Virus record (IMG/VR): IMGVR_UViG_3300032050_006029
Location: 1 to 20,883 of that record
Origin: a virus
Strand: one strand, 5' to 3'
DNA length: 20,883 nucleotides
In this document: one piece after another, positions 10,694-19,417 of the stretch
Layout of the letters: each line of letters starts with the position of its first letter
Position numbering within the stretch: the first letter of the stretch is position 1
Position numbers and translations under genes: made by a program
The notes under the pieces: generated by a model
What the model was told of the DNA's origin: nothing
Seen by the model: only the letters and a program-made list of their open reading frames with translations
Databases searched by the model: none

Positions 10694-13600
10694 TGTCATT
10701 TTGGAACGACTTCACAGACGAACTTAGTGGTGTAGCCAAAGGAATTGGAAAATTTGTTGGCAAAACATTTTCAGGTATTGGCGAAGGTTTAACCGCTACT
10801 GGAATTGATATTGTAAATCCAAATGCTGCCAAAACTCAGGGACTAGTTAAATTTGCAACAGGCAAAGCAATTGAACCAATTATTGCTACTAGCGGAGCAC
10901 AACTAACATCCGAGGCTAAAGCAGCAATGACAGATGTTGCAACGAGTCTTACTACAAAAAGAGTAAAACAATATGACCCGCTTCTTATGCTTGGACAAGC
11001 AGCCGAAGAAAAAGTATTTAGTCCTTATGTAAAGCGTCCAATTGCTGCTGCAGCATTAGTCACTGACCCATCTAGCCCGTTATATGATGCTGGCACTTAT
11101 GGTGAAGGTTTTCAATTTTCAGATTTACAGGCTGCTTACGAAAGAACAAAAGATGTTTCTCTTGGTGTAGCACTTACTAAGTCATATCTTAATCCTTGGC
11201 ATCTTACTGGAATATCAGACGCTATACTTGAAAATGGTGGAGTTGATATTGACAGGGTAAATCTTTGGGATAATAAAGACGTTCAAAAGAATTTTACTGA
11301 AAATGTAACTGGCAGATATATGTCTGGAATTACAGATGCTCTTATTGGTAATGCTGCAATATTTGCTGCAACTGCTGGAGCCGTAAAAGGTGCTGTAGCC
11401 GTAGGAGGCAAAGCAGGATTATCTACTACATTAAAAAGTATTACAGATTTTGAAGCAAGAATAGACGAGCATTTGGCTGGAAAACAAACAGTTATCGGAA
11501 ACGATATAACTCGCCTTGCTGCATCTAAAGATATAAATGAGATAGTAACTATACTAAAGCCACATTCAAACAACCCACGTCTTCCTGGTCTTATTCGTGA
11601 TACTGAAAGTCCAGAGTTGGTTCGTGATTTTATTCTTGCTGACAAGGGATATGCTCCAGCAATTGCACGTCTTGTTGACGCTAAATTATCTGATGACCTA
11701 TGGGTTATGAGTGGAGCAAAAGCAGAACTTCAAGCAGATTTTATTGCAACTGGAAAACTTCGCACACATACATACGAGCAACGTCAAAGAATTGCTGCAG
11801 CATTTGATGATGCTATTGCTAAGAATCCAAAGCACCAAGAAATATATGATGCCTTTTTACAGGATAGAACAGTCCTTGAGGTAACTCCTTCACTTGCTGC
11901 TCGTGGTGTTAAAGTCGGAGATATTGATTCAGTTCCTCGTGCTGCTGGTAAACTTTATCAACCACTTGAGCCAATTCTTGGTAGTGGAACATACGCAAAA
12001 GTTCGTGGTCGTGTATCAGAACTTAAAACAGCCAGCGCAACTCGTGACTTTTCAAATGTCGGTGGTTGGACTCAACAACTAATCGGAAGAAGCGATGTTG
12101 CTACTTCATTGATTAGATTTGCTACAACCAAAATGCCTCGTGGCGTAGTAACAAATTCTGGTCTTCGCCCAATGGATGCTGTTGAAGAAATCAACGCTCA
12201 TCTTGATGACCTTAAATTATTTACTAATGGTTCAAATATGATTAAGATTTCTCAAACTGAGGCTATTCCAGTTTCTGAATACAGAACTAAAATTATCAGT
12301 GACTACCTTTCTGCTGGTTCTGACGGCGCTCGTGGTCTTGTAATAGACAGCCTAAATGAAAAACTAATCCGAGATATTGCTAGAACCTATGGTGTAAAAC
12401 AAACAGATGTTGATGGACTAATTGAAGAGTCTATGGGTATGCTTCGCGGTTTTCACAACGGTTTAGCAAATGATGCTTATGCTATGGATGCAGCAGGTGT
12501 TAGATACGTAACTGACGAGTTAACTCAACGTCAATTAAGAAATGCAACACCATTAATTAATGTTGGCACAATTGAACGCGACATCTTGCGAGCACAAAAT
12601 GCTTGGAAGCGTGGACAGCGCAATGTTGCTAGAGCGACAGATTTTGTTTATGAGGCTGGAAACAGAGCGTTCTCATTTACACAACTAGTTCGCCCAGCAT
12701 ATATTAGCAAGAACTCAATTATTGAGCCAGCATTGGTATCAATATTATCTCAGGGTTCAAAGGCTATTACATCTGAGTTTTCAAGTGGCATAAAAAATGC
12801 TATTCAAAATAACAAGACTCGCGTTTTGCGTAGTATTGATGCAAGCCAAAATCTTACATCTTCAGCAAAACGAGCACTTGCAAAAGACTTTGATTTGCTT
12901 TCAAAAGAATATGCAAATGCCACAGAACTTCTTGATGAGCACATAGCAGAATATTTCAAATTCTTTGATGACCCAATGGGTCGTTCTCCACAGACAAAGA
13001 TTGAATATGCTGATATTGTAAAGCGCGACTTAGCCGCTGCTGAAAAGTATCTACGCAGCATTGAAGAGAAACTAAACGCTGCTGCACCTGAATTTACTAG
13101 ACAAATACTAAAGCAACCTAGTCTTTACAACCTAACTCGTAGAGTTAAATATCTTGAAGATGTTATTAATCAATCTTCTAAGTCTACTGCTAAAAAAGAA
13201 TTATTCCCTGGACTTGCAGAATATAAAGATGGTGGCTCTGGTGGATTGCCAGGAAGCAGAAATACTGTTGGGCTTGTAAAAGTATCTGCACTTAAAGATA
13301 TGCCTGGAAATAAACTTAGCAACATTGAAGGAATAGAAGCACTTAAAAAATCTTTGCGTGAAGGAAAAGGATTTGCTACTAGAGAATTTCAAGGCAAGCC
13401 TTTTCAAGACCCTATAATGGTTGTTTATGATAATGAAACTGGTTTAGCATATGTAGGAGAAGGAAACCATAGATTGCAAGCAGCAATCGAAATGGGAATT
13501 CCTTATGTTCCAGTAAGAGTTGTTCGTGGTTATAAATCTGAAATGGTTGCTGAAGGCGGAAGAAAACCTAAGCAAATTAAAAATAATAAAGAACCACAAT

Positions 13601-16386
13601 TTGTGGAAACAGTTGGAAGCAGTGCTGGTAAGCCAGTAGGCGCAGGATATGTTCCCCCAGAAATGCACCCAAGTTTTGTGTTTGATAAAAAATTTATTGT
13701 TGAAAAAGATGAATTTGCTGCACCTAATCCTGAAGCATTGGCTATGGCATCTGAAGTTGCAAATGCTAAATCTATAATCAACAAGGCTGCTGGAGATATT
13801 GAAACTCTTGCTCCAGACCTTAAAGTTATTGAAGCAAAAATTGCCAAGGCTTACGCAAGTATGGAATCTAATATCCAAGATTTTGGTAAACTTCACGCTG
13901 ACAAGGCTGATTTGTTTATGATTTCCGATGGACGGACCATAAACTATGGAACTCAAAAACCGTTTACTGCAGTTATGGCTAATGGTGAAAAGATTGAAGG
14001 TATCCCACAGTTTGGTGACAAGAATTTCCTAGGCGATGGATACCAGAGCGAAGTTGCTAACACTCATACCCGTCAGATTGAACTAACTGGAGATAAACTC
14101 TTTGCACAAAAGGTTAATATATTTAACCGCAAGGGTCCACAGACAGTAACTGACATATCAAGTCCTCACTACTTTGATGAACTTGCATTTGTTGTTAACA
14201 ACTATATGCGTGGAGATGTTCTTGTAGACAAGATTCTTGCTGGAGCAACTCGTGATGAACTACTTGCCTGGGGCAAGACTCGTCAGGCTCGTTCATATGC
14301 TTATGAATTTGGTAAGACTGAAAGCGACATCGTTGATATTATAAATAACCAAATTGGTTATGTTAATAGATACCTTCCATCAGCAGAGGCACAACGCATT
14401 GCTGGTTTAGGTGCAGTTGATTCTAAGTCTTTGGCTAAAATTCTTGCAGACGAACCACAAGCACTTACTCCTATTCAACCACTTGAGGTTGCTTACTCAG
14501 TAAAAAGCGCTGGTGCTACACGCTTTGTAGATTTAGTTGACCAACTTAGTGCTAAGGCTTGGACTACTCTGGCAAAGCCAGAAAATATGTTCCGTTATGC
14601 CTGGGCAAGCACTGAGTATAAGACAATTATGACAGATAAACTTAAGTCTTTGTATGCTATGGGTTATGATGTTGATGCAACTGTAATCAATGGTATTAGA
14701 ACATCTGCAGCAACTGAGGTTGTTCAGAATCTAGAGAAGACTTTTTACTCAATCCGCCGCGCTAATCGCGCATTGTTTGCGGCTAGAACTGTGGCAGCAT
14801 TCCCTACTGCAGCAGCAAGCGGTATTTATCGTTATTCAAGACTAGCAGTTAAGAATCCTGCACGCTTTGGTGGATTTGTAAATAGTTACTATGGACTTTA
14901 CAACTCATTTGGTGTTGATAAGTATGGTAATCCAGTTGAAAACGTATTGGATGCAGAATATCTAGTTGTTCCTGGAACTAAAGAAATGAAAAGTCGTTTT
15001 GGTGGACAAGGACTTAAATTCCCAATTAGAGCCACTACATTTGCTGTTAACTTTGCAGGTCCTTCTTGGATTGTTCCTATACCAATGGGCGTTCTATATA
15101 GTGCCAAAAAAGGTTCTGATAAAGAAGTAAAGAAACTTATTGATAATACAATAGGTAAGATTCCAGGATATTCATATGATGAATTATTCCCATATGGAGT
15201 TGAAACAAGTGTTGGGGCTAACGTCCAGCGTGCAGTAACCCCAGGTTGGTTGCCAGCATTACGTAAGTATCTATCTCCAAATGGTGATGGAACAGTTGAT
15301 TGGATGAACTCAGTTTCATCTGAATTCAAATACCAACAGATTCTTTATGATGCAGGTCTTGGTCCAGAGCCAACAACCGATAGCGTAATAAAGCAAGTAA
15401 AGAAGAATTACTTTACTAAGTTTAAGTGGCAATTTGGTTCTATAATTGGAACACCTGCTTATGTTGAAACTAAGCCAGGTAATGTATTTTCAGACTTATT
15501 CAACTCAAAGGCTAATGCCTATGTTGCAGAAGGTAAATCACGCACAGAGGCTGCAGACCTAGCAGAACAAGATGTCAACCAAATGCTACGTCTTCCAAAA
15601 GGAACCATTAGCCAAGATGTATTAAATGTTAAGTCTTTATCTAAATCTATCTATGCTCCTAGCAGCCAAGAAACAGTTAGCCGTATCTGGGTAGACCATA
15701 AAGACTTGGCTAAGAAGTTAGAACTGTTAGAGCCAGGTGGTTCTTTAGTTGGTCTTATGACCGCAGACATTCCTTATGGAACTGATTCTCAGGCTGGTAA
15801 ATTCTTAAGCGACCCTAATACGACACTTCCTGGTGGAACTATATTAAACAAGCCAGTTAAATCTGTTGAAAAAATGCAACGAGATTTAGAAGTATCACAA
15901 TATTGGAAAGCGTATACCGACCTAAAGAATAAATATAATGAGGCAGCGGTTAAGGCTGGCTATGCCAGTTATCGAAGCGTGCCTGAACTTGTCGAGTCCC
16001 TAAAGGATTATGGTAATACATTAGGAAAAGCAAGTAAACAATGGAATGTGGCATACAAGAAAAGTCTTTCTGGAGATAACGCCGTTGTTAATGCTATCGG
16101 AATGCAAACAATTCTAAACGATAAATCCTATATGGATAAGTTTGGTAGCACTCAATTCTGGCAACACGCTAGGGCTTTTATTAAATACCGTGATGATTAT
16201 GCAAAACTATATGCAGATGTTCCATCTGGTTCTAAAGGAGTAGTTCAAAAGGCTTGGATTGATTACTTAGAAAAAACTAGAGAAGATTGGGACCCAGCAT
16301 TGGGAAACATCATTGATAGATATTTCTTGAATGATAACCTAAAGGAAGCAAATGTTGACACAAAGAAGTCTAAGGAGAATAAGTAA
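10693..16386 (+). CDS. giant (1897-residue) virion-type protein with embedded ParB-like domain
   Basis: The frame is open over 5.7 kb and begins with a GTG coupled to the upstream stop. The N-terminus MSFWNDFTDELSGVAKGIGK is amphipathic. A glycine/alanine-rich hydrophobic stretch lies at about 209-240 (IGNAAIFAATAGAVKGAVAV), with others near 1355-1375 and 1445-1475. Residues about 850-955 form a ParB/sulfiredoxin-like domain: KVSALKDM..., a central DPIMVVYDNETGLAYVGEGN, GEGNHR at 922-927, then AAIEMGIPYVPVRVV. The rest is long helices. Size, membrane-active-looking parts and its place between portal and scaffold fit an internal protein ejected with DNA, or a polyvalent protein. This role is inferred. 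Confidence 0.85.
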   Translation: MSFWNDFTDELSGVAKGIGKFVGKTFSGIGEGLTATGIDIVNPNAAKTQGLVKFATGKAIEPIIATSGAQLTSEAKAAMTDVATSLTTKRVKQYDPLLMLGQAAEEKVFSPYVKRPIAAAALVTDPSSPLYDAGTYGEGFQFSDLQAAYERTKDVSLGVALTKSYLNPWHLTGISDAILENGGVDIDRVNLWDNKDVQKNFTENVTGRYMSGITDALIGNAAIFAATAGAVKGAVAVGGKAGLSTTLKSITDFEARIDEHLAGKQTVIGNDITRLAASKDINEIVTILKPHSNNPRLPGLIRDTESPELVRDFILADKGYAPAIARLVDAKLSDDLWVMSGAKAELQADFIATGKLRTHTYEQRQRIAAAFDDAIAKNPKHQEIYDAFLQDRTVLEVTPSLAARGVKVGDIDSVPRAAGKLYQPLEPILGSGTYAKVRGRVSELKTASATRDFSNVGGWTQQLIGRSDVATSLIRFATTKMPRGVVTNSGLRPMDAVEEINAHLDDLKLFTNGSNMIKISQTEAIPVSEYRTKIISDYLSAGSDGARGLVIDSLNEKLIRDIARTYGVKQTDVDGLIEESMGMLRGFHNGLANDAYAMDAAGVRYVTDELTQRQLRNATPLINVGTIERDILRAQNAWKRGQRNVARATDFVYEAGNRAFSFTQLVRPAYISKNSIIEPALVSILSQGSKAITSEFSSGIKNAIQNNKTRVLRSIDASQNLTSSAKRALAKDFDLLSKEYANATELLDEHIAEYFKFFDDPMGRSPQTKIEYADIVKRDLAAAEKYLRSIEEKLNAAAPEFTRQILKQPSLYNLTRRVKYLEDVINQSSKSTAKKELFPGLAEYKDGGSGGLPGSRNTVGLVKVSALKDMPGNKLSNIEGIEALKKSLREGKGFATREFQGKPFQDPIMVVYDNETGLAYVGEGNHRLQAAIEMGIPYVPVRVVRGYKSEMVAEGGRKPKQIKNNKEPQFVETVGSSAGKPVGAGYVPPEMHPSFVFDKKFIVEKDEFAAPNPEALAMASEVANAKSIINKAAGDIETLAPDLKVIEAKIAKAYASMESNIQDFGKLHADKADLFMISDGRTINYGTQKPFTAVMANGEKIEGIPQFGDKNFLGDGYQSEVANTHTRQIELTGDKLFAQKVNIFNRKGPQTVTDISSPHYFDELAFVVNNYMRGDVLVDKILAGATRDELLAWGKTRQARSYAYEFGKTESDIVDIINNQIGYVNRYLPSAEAQRIAGLGAVDSKSLAKILADEPQALTPIQPLEVAYSVKSAGATRFVDLVDQLSAKAWTTLAKPENMFRYAWASTEYKTIMTDKLKSLYAMGYDVDATVINGIRTSAATEVVQNLEKTFYSIRRANRALFAARTVAAFPTAAASGIYRYSRLAVKNPARFGGFVNSYYGLYNSFGVDKYGNPVENVLDAEYLVVPGTKEMKSRFGGQGLKFPIRATTFAVNFAGPSWIVPIPMGVLYSAKKGSDKEVKKLIDNTIGKIPGYSYDELFPYGVETSVGANVQRAVTPGWLPALRKYLSPNGDGTVDWMNSVSSEFKYQQILYDAGLGPEPTTDSVIKQVKKNYFTKFKWQFGSIIGTPAYVETKPGNVFSDLFNSKANAYVAEGKSRTEAADLAEQDVNQMLRLPKGTISQDVLNVKSLSKSIYAPSSQETVSRIWVDHKDLAKKLELLEPGGSLVGLMTADIPYGTDSQAGKFLSDPNTTLPGGTILNKPVKSVEKMQRDLEVSQYWKAYTDLKNKYNEAAVKAGYASYRSVPELVESLKDYGNTLGKASKQWNVAYKKSLSGDNAVVNAIGMQTILNDKSYMDKFGSTQFWQHARAFIKYRDDYAKLYADVPSGSKGVVQKAWIDYLEKTREDWDPALGNIIDRYFLNDNLKEANVDTKKSKENK

Positions 16387-17483
16387 TGGCTGAAACAATA
16401 CCAGCAGCACCTGAAACTCCAGTTATTGCACAAAAGGGTTCTAAGGCTCAAAAGACTTATCTTTGGAACGTAGATGCTAAGGGCAATATTGTCAAGGTTG
16501 AGGCAAGCACTGCTAAAAGGTCTTATGCTCTTCTTCCACAAGAAACTCAAGTAGCCCTTACCCAGTATCTTCTTGCTACCAACGTAGTCCCAACTGACTC
16601 TGCTCGTAAATCCTTATGGGGCAAAATCGTAGATGGTGCTATTGTTGAATACAAGGGTGGAAGACAGACCACTCCAGTTGAAGTCCTTGCAGACTTACTC
16701 AACAACAACCCTAATGTTGCTGGTGTAACAACCACTGCTAAGATTGAATACACTCCAATAATCGCAGAAGCAACAATAAAGAATGTTGCAATGGATATTG
16801 GCTTTGATATGACTCAATTAACTGAGGCTGATAAGCAAGACTTCTTGACTAAGATTAACCAGGCTGCAGCAGAGGGAACCAAGACAACTCAAAAGGTATT
16901 GACCACTGGTGGGTATGAAACCATTACAACACCTAGCACCTTCAATGCTAAGACCTTTACTGAGAATTATCTGTGGGCTAAGGTAAACATTGGTGATACA
17001 AAGGCTCTTCCAGCCAAGGCATTTACCTCACTATCAACAGTAAAGAGCGTTCTTCGTAACAACGGTATTGATTACCTAGGTGATAAAGAAGTTAATCAAC
17101 TTGCTGTTCAACTTGCTTCTGGAGCAACAACCGAAGCAAAGATTAAGGCAGACTATGCAGCACAGGCTGCAAAGAATTATCCACTATTAGCAGACCGTCT
17201 TGCTTCAACACCTGGAGCCACAGTTCGTGACCTAGTAACACCTTACCTAAGTGCTGTTGCTAAATGGTGGGAGATAGACCCAGATACAATTGACCTAAGC
17301 AATCCTGCAGTTGACAAGGCTTTACGTCCTGACGGAACACAAGGTAAAGCACCAATGATGAGTCTTGCAGATTTTACAACAATGTTAAAGATGAGTCCAG
17401 AGGCAGAGAAAACTACTTGGGCAAATGAATCAGCCCGTAGTGCAGCCACTGGTCTTGCCAGAGCGATGGGATTTGGTGTCTAA
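16386..17483 (+). CDS. probable internal virion protein, 365 residues
   Basis: The ATG overlaps the stop of the giant gene (TAATG) after AAGGAG. The protein starts MAETIPAAPETPVIAQKGSK and is rich in Ala, Thr and Lys. It has several helical repeats of the form TKINQAAAEG and IKADYAAQAAKNYPLLADRL, and ends GLARAMGFGV. Aromatic residues sit in LYSAVAKWWEIDP-like segments (VAKWWEIDPDTIDLS). No enzyme motif is visible. Its place directly after the giant protein and before another Ala-rich protein suggests that the three work together, perhaps as an ejection complex. Confidence 0.75.
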   Translation: MAETIPAAPETPVIAQKGSKAQKTYLWNVDAKGNIVKVEASTAKRSYALLPQETQVALTQYLLATNVVPTDSARKSLWGKIVDGAIVEYKGGRQTTPVEVLADLLNNNPNVAGVTTTAKIEYTPIIAEATIKNVAMDIGFDMTQLTEADKQDFLTKINQAAAEGTKTTQKVLTTGGYETITTPSTFNAKTFTENYLWAKVNIGDTKALPAKAFTSLSTVKSVLRNNGIDYLGDKEVNQLAVQLASGATTEAKIKADYAAQAAKNYPLLADRLASTPGATVRDLVTPYLSAVAKWWEIDPDTIDLSNPAVDKALRPDGTQGKAPMMSLADFTTMLKMSPEAEKTTWANESARSAATGLARAMGFGV

Positions 17484-17484
17484 T

Positions 17485-18780
17485 ATGGCGAAGACTGTTG
17501 CTCAACTTAAAGCAGATATTGCTGCTCAGAAAAAAATAGTTGCAGAGGCGGAGAAGGTAGCCCTTGCTGCTGAAGAAAAATCAATTGCTGCAACAGTAAA
17601 AATGGACCCAGAATTTGGTGTTACTTTAGCGCAACAAAAATTAGCCGCTACTAAACCAGGCTCTCAAGAATATATAGCGGCGTTAAGTGGTTTAACTGAA
17701 GCAAAAAATACTGTTACTCTTGGACCTAAACCTAAAGATAAACCAGGCTTTGTAGTTACACGCGTAGGTAATGAATGGCGTTACATTTCTGATGGCAGAG
17801 GTGCTGGTAGCGGAACAGGAACTGGCACTGGCACAGGGACTGGAACTACCCCTACTACAACTACACCAACTGGACCAACACTTGCTATTGATACATTCAA
17901 AGCAACTCTTGCTTTATTCTTTGGGCAAGCAGAAATGGCAAAGCCTTGGGTTAATGAACTTTATAATGTAACCTCAAGGTATTACAAGACTGGTTCAACT
18001 ATTGATGAATCATTTAACCTTGCTCTTCAAGACTCTAGAAACAACCCAGCACTAACAGAATTTACAAAGCGATTCAAAGGAATCTATGCGCTTCAAGACA
18101 AGAAGGCTGCTGGACAAGCAGTAAGTGTTCCAACTATTGCTGAATACTATACTGCTCAAGCAAGGATGGGTGACGTAATACGTCAGGCTGGTCTAGGTTC
18201 TATAGCAACAGAAGATTACTTGGGTGAAGTTATTGGTAAAGGACTATCAGTAACTGATGTTGGAAACTATATCAGTGGTATTTATAATGAAATTCAGAAT
18301 CTTCCAAAGGATATTAAAGATTCAGTAATGACTAACTATCCTAATATGGATAGCGTATCTTTAGCCAAGGCTATTCTTACTGGCGACAAAGGCTTTGTTC
18401 AACTCCAGAAAGAACTTACATCTCAGACAATATTTGGCGCAGCCAAGCGTCAAGGTCTTGCATACGACCCAATCTTGAATCCAGGTGGAGTTACTATGGA
18501 AAGAGCAACTCAATATGCTGCTGAAGGATTAGACCTTGCAACAGGTATTACTAAGTTTGGACAAGTTGCCGCAGCAGCACCAACTGTTAGCAAACTATCT
18601 CAGATAACTGCCAATAAAGATTTAGCGCTGACTCAAGCAAATCTTGAATCAGCCGTAATAGGAAAGACTGCATCTGAAATACGTAAGATGGAACAACTAG
18701 CCGCAGAAGAAGCGGTCAGATTCCAGGGTAGTTCTGGAACTTCAAAGGTATCCTTAAAAAGACCTAGTGTCGGCTACTAA
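17485..18780 (+). CDS. probable internal virion protein with coiled coil and Gly-Thr linker, 431 residues
   Basis: I chose the start at 17485 because it follows the upstream stop by one base and opens with MAKTVAQLKADIAAQKKIVA, a coiled coil to about residue 35; the frame extends upstream but overlaps the previous gene. After a beta segment (GFVVTRVGNEWRYISDG) comes a (Gly-Thr)n linker at about 109-120 followed by a Thr/Pro stretch. The large C-terminal domain is alpha-helical (ALFFGQAEMAKPWVNELYNV, IAEYYTAQARMGDVIRQAGL). The late part holds YAAEGLDLATGITKFGQVAA. It is probably part of the virion with its two upstream neighbours. No family was recognised with confidence. Confidence 0.75.
   Translation: MAKTVAQLKADIAAQKKIVAEAEKVALAAEEKSIAATVKMDPEFGVTLAQQKLAATKPGSQEYIAALSGLTEAKNTVTLGPKPKDKPGFVVTRVGNEWRYISDGRGAGSGTGTGTGTGTGTTPTTTTPTGPTLAIDTFKATLALFFGQAEMAKPWVNELYNVTSRYYKTGSTIDESFNLALQDSRNNPALTEFTKRFKGIYALQDKKAAGQAVSVPTIAEYYTAQARMGDVIRQAGLGSIATEDYLGEVIGKGLSVTDVGNYISGIYNEIQNLPKDIKDSVMTNYPNMDSVSLAKAILTGDKGFVQLQKELTSQTIFGAAKRQGLAYDPILNPGGVTMERATQYAAEGLDLATGITKFGQVAAAAPTVSKLSQITANKDLALTQANLESAVIGKTASEIRKMEQLAAEEAVRFQGSSGTSKVSLKRPSVGY
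17811..17845 (+). repeat. short-period repeat encoding Gly-Thr linker
   Basis: Near-tandem GGAACA/GGAACT/GGCACT hexamers encode alternating Gly and Thr residues in the 431-residue protein. The repeat units use varied codons (GGA, GGC, GGG and ACA, ACT), so the peptide pattern is conserved beyond simple DNA slippage. Length may vary between strains. Confidence 0.65.
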
Positions 18781-18906
18781 ATAAATAGAATCCTGTGTGA
18801 CCAACCAGCCCACACAGCGTAGAAGACTGGTAGCAAGAGCCAGACCGATTCCCCGATTGGGACCTGTGGCTTGCGATTCAAACGAATAGAAGGGTGGACA
18901 GTTGCT
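18781..18906 (+). promoter_or_regulatory. structured leader upstream of the scaffold gene
   Basis: This 126-base gap is the longest in the rightward operon. It holds CTGTGTG/CACACAG (18793-18817, 11-base loop), GCAAG(AG)CCA/TGGCTTGC (18833-18874) enclosing TCCC/GGGA, and ATTC-AAAC-GAAT (18876-18887). No strong U-run follows, so it looks more like an RNA processing, stabilising or regulatory leader for the scaffold-capsid genes than a terminator. Confidence 0.55.
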
Positions 18907-19386
18907 ATGAGCAACAACTACTGGGATGATGACGAAGACGACCTAGATACCGACAATGATGTGCAATTGGACGGCAGTGACTTACTTAAAAAGTTACGTA
19001 AAGCCAAGCGTGCAGATGAAAAGCGTATCAAAGAACTCACTGAGCAACTTGAGGGATTTTCCAAGTCGCAGCGTGAGCGAACAGTCAAAGATGTCCTAGA
19101 AAAACGCGGTGTTAATCCAAAGGCTATACGACTGATTCTAAAAGATATAGATGATGTTAGCGAAGAGTCAGTTAATAACTGGCTTGAAGATAACGGAGAT
19201 TTATTCGGACTCAATGTTAGCCCCGAAGCACCTGCAGAAAATGATATTGACCGTGCCGCATTAAGGCAACAAGATATTGTGACACAAGGTGCATTATCAC
19301 CAAACCGAGCAGATGATTATTTGATGAAATTAAACAACGCCGAAAGCGCTGAAGAAATCATTGCAATGATTAATGCTCAAAACTAA
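18907..19386 (+). CDS. scaffold-like capsid assembly protein
   Basis: The 159-residue product starts MSNNYWDDDEDDLDTDNDVQ, strongly acidic, followed by a basic coiled coil (LLKKLRKAKRADEKRIKELT) and a helical C-terminus ending EEIIAMINAQN. An acidic/coiled-coil protein directly before the major capsid gene is the usual position and design of phage scaffolds, which fill the procapsid and leave or are cleaved at maturation. The frame extends upstream to 18871, but MSNNYW at 18907 starts a typical protein and has GGGTGG upstream. Segment GVNPKAIRLILKDIDDVSEE resembles actinophage scaffold middle regions from memory. Confidence 0.83.
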   Translation: MSNNYWDDDEDDLDTDNDVQLDGSDLLKKLRKAKRADEKRIKELTEQLEGFSKSQRERTVKDVLEKRGVNPKAIRLILKDIDDVSEESVNNWLEDNGDLFGLNVSPEAPAENDIDRAALRQQDIVTQGALSPNRADDYLMKLNNAESAEEIIAMINAQN

Positions 19387-19398
19387 TCATAGTTTCTA

Positions 19399-19414
19399 GT
19401 CACTTGGAGGTGAC
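19399..19414 (+). promoter_or_regulatory. hairpin presenting the capsid-gene ribosome binding site
   Basis: GTCAC-TTGGAG-GTGAC forms a 5-bp stem. GGAGGTGA, one of the best anti-16S matches in the window, lies in its loop and 3' arm, four bases before the capsid ATG. It could present or gate the site for the most highly expressed gene. Confidence 0.55.
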
Positions 19415-19417
19415 GCA

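Noticed and set aside
13444-13956. A 170-codon frame opposite the ParB-like domain
   Set aside because: It is Cys/Ser/Phe-rich, a typical mirror artefact of an AT-rich coding region, and has no ribosome binding site or neighbour.
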